A DNA stretch of 64,000 nt from Ardenticatenaceae bacterium (GTDB taxonomy: Bacteria > Chloroflexota > Anaerolineae > Promineifilales > Promineifilaceae). A program made the translations under genes and the position numbers. The stretch covers positions 124,001-188,000 of the forward strand of contig JACKCB010000003.1 in the NCBI GenBank assembly GCA_020634235.1. Direction: 5' to 3'. Shown here piece after piece: positions 59,584 to 64,000 of the stretch. The notes below the pieces were generated by a model. It had not been told where the DNA came from. It did not search any database and saw only the letters and a program-made list of their open reading frames with translations. Each line of letters starts with the position of its first letter. Within the stretch, counting starts at the first letter, position 1.

Positions 59584-60498
59584 ATGAACACCGTCGTCGT
59601 TGAGCACGTGAGCAAACGATTTGGCCCCACCGAAGCCGTAAAGGATGTCTCCTTGCACGTGGCACCGGGCGAAATATTCGGCCTGCTTGGCCCAAATGGT
59701 GCCGGCAAAACGACACTCATCCGCATGATGCTGGACATACTCCGGCCGGATCAGGGGCGCATTGCCGTCTTTGACGGCCCCATGACCGAGGCCAAGAAGG
59801 ACCGCATCGGCTACCTGCCGGAAGAGCGCGGCCTCTATGCCGACATCAAACTGATGAACGTCATCCTCTACCTGGCCTCCCTAAAAGGGCTGAAGCGCAA
59901 AGAAGCCGCCCGCCGGGCCGAAACGTACATGCGCCAGCTTAACTTGTGGGAGCACAAAGACAAGAAGCTGCGCCAGCTAAGCCGGGGTATGCACCAGAAG
60001 GCGCAATTCATCGTCACCATCCTGCATGATCCCGACCTGATCATTGTTGATGAGCCATTTTCCGGCCTGGACCCGGTGAATACCCAGTTGATCCGGGATA
60101 TCCTGCTCGGCCTGCGCGAGGCGGGCAAGTCGATCATCATGTCTACCCACCAGATGCACCAGGTGGAAGCGATGTGTGACCGCATCGCGCTGATCCATCA
60201 CGGCCACAATGTGCTAGACGGCCCGGTGATGGCCGTGCGGCGGCAGTTTGCCGGCAACAGCGTCACCGTCTCTGGTAGTGGGCCGTTTGCCACGCTGCCG
60301 CAAGTGCAGCACGCCAGCCAGCGCAATGGCAGTTGGCACCTGCTGCTGGCCGAGGGGGTTACGCCGCAAACCTTCCTGCGCGACCTGGCGCAAAGGGACG
60401 ATTGCCAGGTGGAGCAGTTTGCTGTGGCCCTGCCCAGCCTGCACGACATATTCATCCAGATTGTAGGCAGTGACAATGGCGAAGCGGCGGTTGATTAA
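59584..60498 (+). CDS. ABC exporter ATP-binding protein (NatA type)
   Basis: 305 aa. Walker A GLLGPNGAGKTTLIR, signature LSRGMHQKAQF (the LSxGMxQK variant of the NatA family), Walker B LIIVDEPFSGLDP, H-loop STHQMHQ. C-terminal DUF4162-like tail. It energises the two ABC-2 permeases that follow; overlap with the first is ~29 bp. The GTG at 59566 is another possible start. Substrate unknown (Na+ for the namesake, often antibiotics or lipids). Confidence 0.92.
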   Translation: MNTVVVEHVSKRFGPTEAVKDVSLHVAPGEIFGLLGPNGAGKTTLIRMMLDILRPDQGRIAVFDGPMTEAKKDRIGYLPEERGLYADIKLMNVILYLASLKGLKRKEAARRAETYMRQLNLWEHKDKKLRQLSRGMHQKAQFIVTILHDPDLIIVDEPFSGLDPVNTQLIRDILLGLREAGKSIIMSTHQMHQVEAMCDRIALIHHGHNVLDGPVMAVRRQFAGNSVTVSGSGPFATLPQVQHASQRNGSWHLLLAEGVTPQTFLRDLAQRDDCQVEQFAVALPSLHDIFIQIVGSDNGEAAVD

Positions 60499-61711
60499 GA
60501 CGTTTCTGGTCGCCCGTTATGAGTTCTGGCGCTATGTCACCCGCAAGGGTTTTCTGTTTGTGGTGTTTGGCATGCCCTTGCTGCTGGCGGCGCTGTTTGG
60601 GGTGGCGATCTGGCTCCTGGCCCGGGATGCCAGTGATCCGGTGGGGGTGGTGGATGAGACGGGCTGGCTGCTCTCCCCGGCCGGGTACGACCCCCCGCGT
60701 CTCAGTGCCCCTCTGCTCAGCTTTGCCGACGAAGCAGCCGCGCAGCGCGCCCTGGAGGCGGGGGAGGTTCAGGCCTTTGTTGTTGTGGGCAGCGATTACG
60801 AACGCTCCGGCCGGGTGACCATCTATCACCGCGATGACCCATTCGACGGGATTACCGGCGATATTCAGCGCTACTTGCGCGCCAGTTGGCTGGCACGCAG
60901 CGACGCCAGTTCGGTCGCGAGCCAGTTGCTTCTAGAGGGCCGGGCCAACGTCCGCTTCATTGCCTTGGGAGAAGACAAAGCCCAGAACGAGTTCATCGGT
61001 TTTCTCTTTCCCTTCGTCATAGGCATCTTGCTGATCATGACCATCTTCACCACCGCCGGCTACATGCTGCAAGCCATTGTCGATGAGAAAGAGAACCGGA
61101 CGATGGAGATTCTCATCACCTGCCTGTCGCCGGAGGAGCTGATGGTCGGCAAGATATGCGGCCTGGTTGGCGTGGGGCTGGTGCAGACCGGCGTATGGGC
61201 CAGCTTCATCCTGGCCGGTTTCCTACTGTTGTGGGCCAGCTTTCCTACCCTGTCCGATTACCTGCATCCCCCGGCCATCACGCTAATTCTGGTTGCCCTG
61301 GCCTGGTTTCTGCCATTTTACCTCATCTTCGCAGCCCTGATGACCACCATCGGCATCAGCGTAACCGAGGTGAGCGAAGGACAGCAGGCCGCCGGCCTCA
61401 TCAGCCTGATGGCGGCGCTGCCCTTTTACTTCCTCTTCATCCTGGTCAGCGCGCCCGACAGCCCCATGTCTGTGGCCCTGAGCCTCTTCCCACTTACTTC
61501 GCCCCTGTCCATTCTCACGCGCTGGTCCCTGACCAATATCCCGCTCTGGCAGATGGCCCTGAGCTGGGCCATTCTGGCTTTCACCGCGCTGTGTTCGCTC
61601 TACCTGGTGAGCCGGGTGCTGCGCGTGGGCATGCTGCGCTATGGCCAGCGGATGTCGCTGCGCCAGATTTTGGCGGCGGCCGTCCCCCCGGCCGGGGCGC
61701 GGCGCACCTAG
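60470..61711 (+). CDS. ABC-2 type permease, NatB-like (first)
   Basis: 413 aa. N-terminal helix, extracytoplasmic domain (~60-170, VGVVDETGWLLSP), then five or more helices from NEFIGFLFPFVIGILLIMTI onward; conserved VDEKENRTMEILIT after the second helix is the NatB/ABC2 hallmark. Overlaps the ATPase gene; the second permease starts 4 bp after its stop. The ATG at 60476 is an alternative start. Confidence 0.9.
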   Translation: MTMAKRRLIKTFLVARYEFWRYVTRKGFLFVVFGMPLLLAALFGVAIWLLARDASDPVGVVDETGWLLSPAGYDPPRLSAPLLSFADEAAAQRALEAGEVQAFVVVGSDYERSGRVTIYHRDDPFDGITGDIQRYLRASWLARSDASSVASQLLLEGRANVRFIALGEDKAQNEFIGFLFPFVIGILLIMTIFTTAGYMLQAIVDEKENRTMEILITCLSPEELMVGKICGLVGVGLVQTGVWASFILAGFLLLWASFPTLSDYLHPPAITLILVALAWFLPFYLIFAALMTTIGISVTEVSEGQQAAGLISLMAALPFYFLFILVSAPDSPMSVALSLFPLTSPLSILTRWSLTNIPLWQMALSWAILAFTALCSLYLVSRVLRVGMLRYGQRMSLRQILAAAVPPAGARRT

Positions 61712-61715
61712 AGGC

Positions 61716-63002
61716 ATGGGCATGTTTGGTAAATTCGGTCAGGTCGCGCGCTTTGAATTCGTCTCCACCATGAGCCGCCCCTCGGTGCTCATGGTGATGT
61801 TTGGTCTGCCCTTCCTGCTGGTGGGCTTCATGGCCCTGATCAACCGGCTGGCTGCGCCACAGGCCGGTGGCCTGCTCAACGAAACCACGGTTGGGCAGGC
61901 CTCCAGCCTGCTGAACGAATTCGTGCTGGGCGAAGACGTGGCCGTCACCATCCCGGCCGGGTTGGTTGACGAGACCGGCCACATAACCCAGGTGCCACCG
62001 GGCAGCCTCTTCGTGCTGCTCCCCGGCCGGGATGCCGCCCAACAAGCCTACGCCCACGGGGAAGTCAGCAGCTACTACGTCATCCCGGCCGGTTACCTCG
62101 ATGGTGACCAGGTAGAACATTACGCGGCCAGTCCCAGCTACCCCCGGCGCAGCGCCGAAGCTTCAATCCTCTACCGCTACCTGGTCGGCAGCTTCATTAG
62201 CAGCCCGCGTATCGTCGATTGGGTCATAGACCCCGCCGAATTCGAGTTCGTCAACCTGGCCGCGGGGGAGGGGCTGGCCGGCAGCAGCGACGGCAGCGCC
62301 CTCTTTAGCCAGCAGTTCCTGGTGGGCATTGGCGTGGCCATGCTCTTCTTCGCCGTAACCATGGGCTCGGCCGGCTACCTGCTGCAAACCTTGGGCAAAG
62401 AGAAGCAGAACCGGGTGATGGAGATTCTGCTTTCCTCGGTGCCAGCACGCTCTATGCTCTTTGGCAAAATCATGGGCCTGGGGGCCGTTGGGCTGGTGCA
62501 GTTAGTGGTGTGGAGCAGCGTCAGCTTGCTCGTCTTGGGGCCAGATGCCAGCCTTTTTGCCAACCTGCCGCTGCCCCAGCTCAGCCCGGCACGCTGGCTC
62601 ATCGTGGCCCTCTTCTTCATTGCCGGCTACTTCGTCTATGCGTCGCTCTTTGCCGGCCTGGGCGCCATGGCCCCCAACCCCAAGGAAGGCTCGCAGTATA
62701 CCTTCTTCATCACCTTGCCGGTATTCCTGCCTTTGTGGTTCAACAACCTCTTCTGGACTGAGCCGGACGGCCCGGCCGCCCTGGCCCTCAGCCTGTTCCC
62801 GCTAACGGCTCCCCTGGCAATGCCCATGCGCCTGGTGGCTACAGACGTCCCGGCCGGGCAGTGGCTATCCGGGCTGCTCATCACCACCGCCTTTGGGGTC
62901 GGCGTCACCCTCCTGGTGGCCCGCATCTTCCGCGGCCAGAACTTGCTGTCTGGACAAAGTCTGTCGCTGGGCCATATCTGGCGCACCCTCCGCGGGCGCT
63001 AG
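61716..63002 (+). CDS. ABC-2 type permease, NatB-like (second)
   Basis: 428 aa from ATG 61716 with GAGG upstream; earlier in-frame codons only extend into the preceding gene. Same plan as the first permease: helix, soluble domain (DETGHITQVPPGSLF), five or six helices, conserved EKQNRVMEILLSSV. The two probably form a heterodimer with NatA-like subunits. Promoter of the following tRNA begins right at its stop codon. Confidence 0.9.
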   Translation: MGMFGKFGQVARFEFVSTMSRPSVLMVMFGLPFLLVGFMALINRLAAPQAGGLLNETTVGQASSLLNEFVLGEDVAVTIPAGLVDETGHITQVPPGSLFVLLPGRDAAQQAYAHGEVSSYYVIPAGYLDGDQVEHYAASPSYPRRSAEASILYRYLVGSFISSPRIVDWVIDPAEFEFVNLAAGEGLAGSSDGSALFSQQFLVGIGVAMLFFAVTMGSAGYLLQTLGKEKQNRVMEILLSSVPARSMLFGKIMGLGAVGLVQLVVWSSVSLLVLGPDASLFANLPLPQLSPARWLIVALFFIAGYFVYASLFAGLGAMAPNPKEGSQYTFFITLPVFLPLWFNNLFWTEPDGPAALALSLFPLTAPLAMPMRLVATDVPAGQWLSGLLITTAFGVGVTLLVARIFRGQNLLSGQSLSLGHIWRTLRGR

Positions 63003-63006
63003 CCGT

Positions 63007-63035
63007 TTGACAGCCATACCGGGCCAGCGTATAAT
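63007..63035 (+). promoter_or_regulatory. Perfect-consensus promoter of tRNA-Gly
   Basis: TTGACA (63007-63012), 17-bp spacer, TATAAT (63030-63035): every position matches the sigma-70 consensus. Confidence 0.9.
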
Positions 63036-63057
63036 TTCCACCGTCTACGCGAGAAAT

Positions 63058-63128
63058 GCGGGCATGGTGAAAAGGTATCATAGCTGCTTCCCAAGCAGTT
63101 GGTACGGGTTCGATTCCCGTTGCCCGCT
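63058..63128 (+). tRNA. tRNA-Gly(CCC)
   Basis: 71 nt. Acceptor GCGGGCA / TGCCCGC pairs perfectly; D-arm TGGTGAAAAGGTATCA; anticodon stem GCTGC/GCAGT with loop TTCCCAA (anticodon CCC); T-arm ACGGG TTCGATT CCCGT. No CCA is encoded. Decodes GGG. Confidence 0.97.
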
Positions 63129-63144
63129 CTGCCGATTGTGACAA

Positions 63145-63173
63145 AAAGAGACCCAAACCGGGTCTCTTTTTTT
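63145..63173. terminator. Bidirectional terminator between tRNA-Gly and the minus-strand gene
   Basis: 10-bp stem AAAGAGACCC / GGGTCTCTTT, loop AAACC, A-run and T-run on opposite sides, so it serves the tRNA and the convergent gene. Confidence 0.9.
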
Positions 63174-63174
63174 G

Positions 63175-63552
63175 TTAACCTGCTTCCTCTGTCTCGCGCA
63201 GCGTCTCCCGAATTCGCCGCTCCAACTGTGTCAGGTCCCAATGCCCCTGGTCACGGATAAAGGCCCGCAGCATCGGGTCAATTTCCTGCACCGTCTCCAG
63301 GATTTCCGCCAGCAGTTGGCGCTGCTCCTGGGCCCGGGTTACTTCATTGGGCATGCTCACCATGTCACGCAGTATCGCGCCCTCTGAGCGTGACCCGACC
63401 ACTGGCTCCGCGTAGCCCTGCACATACACCAGCGTGCGCCGGCCGGGGCCGCGCCCCGCCTCCTCCTCAATCGGCTGCAAGCCCACAATCACGTCTGAGC
63501 GAAAATACTTCCCGTACCCCAAAGCGACCATCAAATCTTTCTCAACGCGCAT
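63175..63552 (-). CDS. Conserved hypothetical protein (possible RemA/DUF370-like core)
   Basis: 125 aa. N-terminal half MVALGYGKYFRSDVIVGLQP, GRRTLVYVQGYAEPVVGSRS, ILRDMVSM has a beta-rich pattern with weak resemblance to DUF370 (RemA-like) proteins; C-terminal half is helical (EQRQLLAEILETVQ) ending near the terminator. Assignment uncertain. It is convergent with tRNA-Gly. Confidence 0.6.
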   Translation of the reverse strand: MRVEKDLMVALGYGKYFRSDVIVGLQPIEEEAGRGPGRRTLVYVQGYAEPVVGSRSEGAILRDMVSMPNEVTRAQEQRQLLAEILETVQEIDPMLRAFIRDQGHWDLTQLERRIRETLRETEEAG

Positions 63553-63744
63553 CTCTTTTGCCTCACCCTTTCACAAAAACTGCCCGATAACGTTATACTC
63601 CTGGCACTATCTCTTTACCTTCAACATCAGTATAGGCCATCTCCAGGTCACAATCAATGCGTCTGCTGGTTGGGCCAGCCTGGCCACCCTACAAACATAC
63701 CCGGCCGGGTCGGCCGGGTCCATGCCTGCTCGCACGAGGGAACA

Positions 63745-64000
63745 ATGCACCACACCCAACGATGGACGGTTGAGAAAATTGAACGACGGTTGGCCCTGAT
63801 CGCCCCGCTGGTCTACCGGCAGCGCTGGCCGCTGCCCCCCTTCCGGCTCCGCTGGCTGGCCAGCCCCGGCGAGGAACCCCCTATCGCACCAGACCTGGAT
63901 GACAGCGCTTGGGAGCGCCTGGCCCCGCCGGCGCGCTGGGGGCGCAACCGGGCCGATTTTGCCCTGCGCACCAGCTTCTGCCTGCCAGCCGATGCTCCCC
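63745..64000 (+). CDS. Probable alpha-mannosidase (GH38), N-terminal fragment
   Basis: 85 codons visible before the right edge: MHHTQRWTVEKIERRLALIA, LVYRQRWPLPPFRLRW, DDSAWERL. This resembles the N-terminal domain of bacterial GH38 alpha-mannosidases. GAGGG 5 nt before the ATG. Active site lies outside the window, so the call rests on N-terminal pattern only. The upstream gap 63553-63744 contains one CCCGGCCGGGTCGGCCGGG tandem and no gene. Confidence 0.5.
   Translation, partial: MHHTQRWTVEKIERRLALIAPLVYRQRWPLPPFRLRWLASPGEEPPIAPDLDDSAWERLAPPARWGRNRADFALRTSFCLPADAP

Larger units (their letters stand above)
2119..63708. repeat. Interspersed 10-bp palindrome CCCGGCCGGG, ~108 copies
   Basis: By hand I counted about 108 exact copies (roughly one per 600 bp), with many more 8-9 bp near-matches such as CCGGCCGGG. 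Starts include 2119, 2152, 4239, 5152, 7887, 15649, 15664, 32308, 34138, 42891, 45849, 50384, 54651, 63699. It is often extended to a 12-bp palindrome. Inside genes it is read in all three frames (Pro-Ala-Gly, Pro-Gly-Arg, Arg-Pro-Gly), and it also occurs between genes (8979, 15649, 17038, 25788, 42089). The exact count needs a motif search. Confidence 0.9.

Noticed and set aside
1..64000. CRISPR array or direct-repeat spacer structure
   Set aside because: The iterated palindrome is irregularly spaced (tens of bp to 3 kb) and has no spacers; no other regular repeat was seen.
1..64000. Insertion sequence, prophage or integrase genes
   Set aside because: No transposase, integrase or phage motif was found; RadC here sits among housekeeping genes.

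Overview
The window is GC-rich bacterial chromosome and is almost entirely coding. It most resembles an uncultured-type Chloroflexota (Anaerolineae/Caldilineae/Promineofilum-like) genome. The evidence is the mix of gene families: Pro/Ala/Gly-rich lipoproteins, C39-like peptidases fused to TPRs, DUF3105, DUF4129/DUF58/MoxR, flippase-like UPF0104, TolB-type propellers, and leucine-start ribosomal protein S20. The placement is inference, because there is no rRNA or other marker to prove it.

Layout. (1) 1-10629, all on the minus strand: pyrroline-5-carboxylate dehydrogenase, the two subunits of a class I CoA-transferase (separated by a DUF885-like metallohydrolase and a DUF3105 lipoprotein), an alpha/beta hydrolase, a class III aminotransferase, and the substrate-binding protein and permease of a peptide-type ABC importer. 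This looks like an amino-acid/peptide uptake and catabolism block. (2) 10.9-25.6 kb: a GNAT, three tandem paralogous C39-peptidase/TPR membrane-anchored proteins, two small membrane proteins, a penicillin-acylase family hydrolase, a TolB-like lipoprotein, and a glycosyl-lipid module (methyltransferase-glycosyltransferase fusion, GT4, flippase-like protein). (3) 25.9-43 kb: sucCD, a MoxR/DUF58/DUF4129 operon, a Zn-ribbon DNA methylase, an SPFH-HTH fusion with small membrane/coiled-coil partners, DUF2207, a solute-binding lipoprotein, a GH-A clan hydrolase and a nucleotidyltransferase-fold protein. (4) 42-64 kb: an epimerase, TlyA, a family II pyrophosphatase, a molybdopterin-domain protein, a thioredoxin-like lipoprotein with two in-frame UGA codons, LepA, PyrD, acylphosphatase, RadC, GlgB, S20, a response regulator, a Nat-type ABC exporter, tRNA-Gly(CCC) and the start of a probable alpha-mannosidase.

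Two observations stand out. First, at 46093-46485 a thioredoxin-fold lipoprotein has UGA codons exactly at both cysteine positions of the CxxC motif (UVPU). A bacterial-SECIS-like hairpin follows at the right distance, so this looks like a double-selenocysteine redox protein. Second, the 10-bp palindrome CCCGGCCGGG occurs about 108 times by hand count, roughly once per 600 bp. It is found in all three reading frames and between genes, a genome-signature repeat comparable in style to cyanobacterial HIP1.

Regulation is readable in places. There are consensus sigma-70-type promoters (tRNA-Gly has a perfect TTGACA-N17-TATAAT), several TATAAT boxes only 8-9 nt from the ATG that imply leaderless mRNAs, and three clear intrinsic terminators. 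No IS element, CRISPR array, rRNA or prophage was seen. Starts were moved inward from the longest frame wherever a Shine-Dalgarno sequence or family N-terminus supported it.
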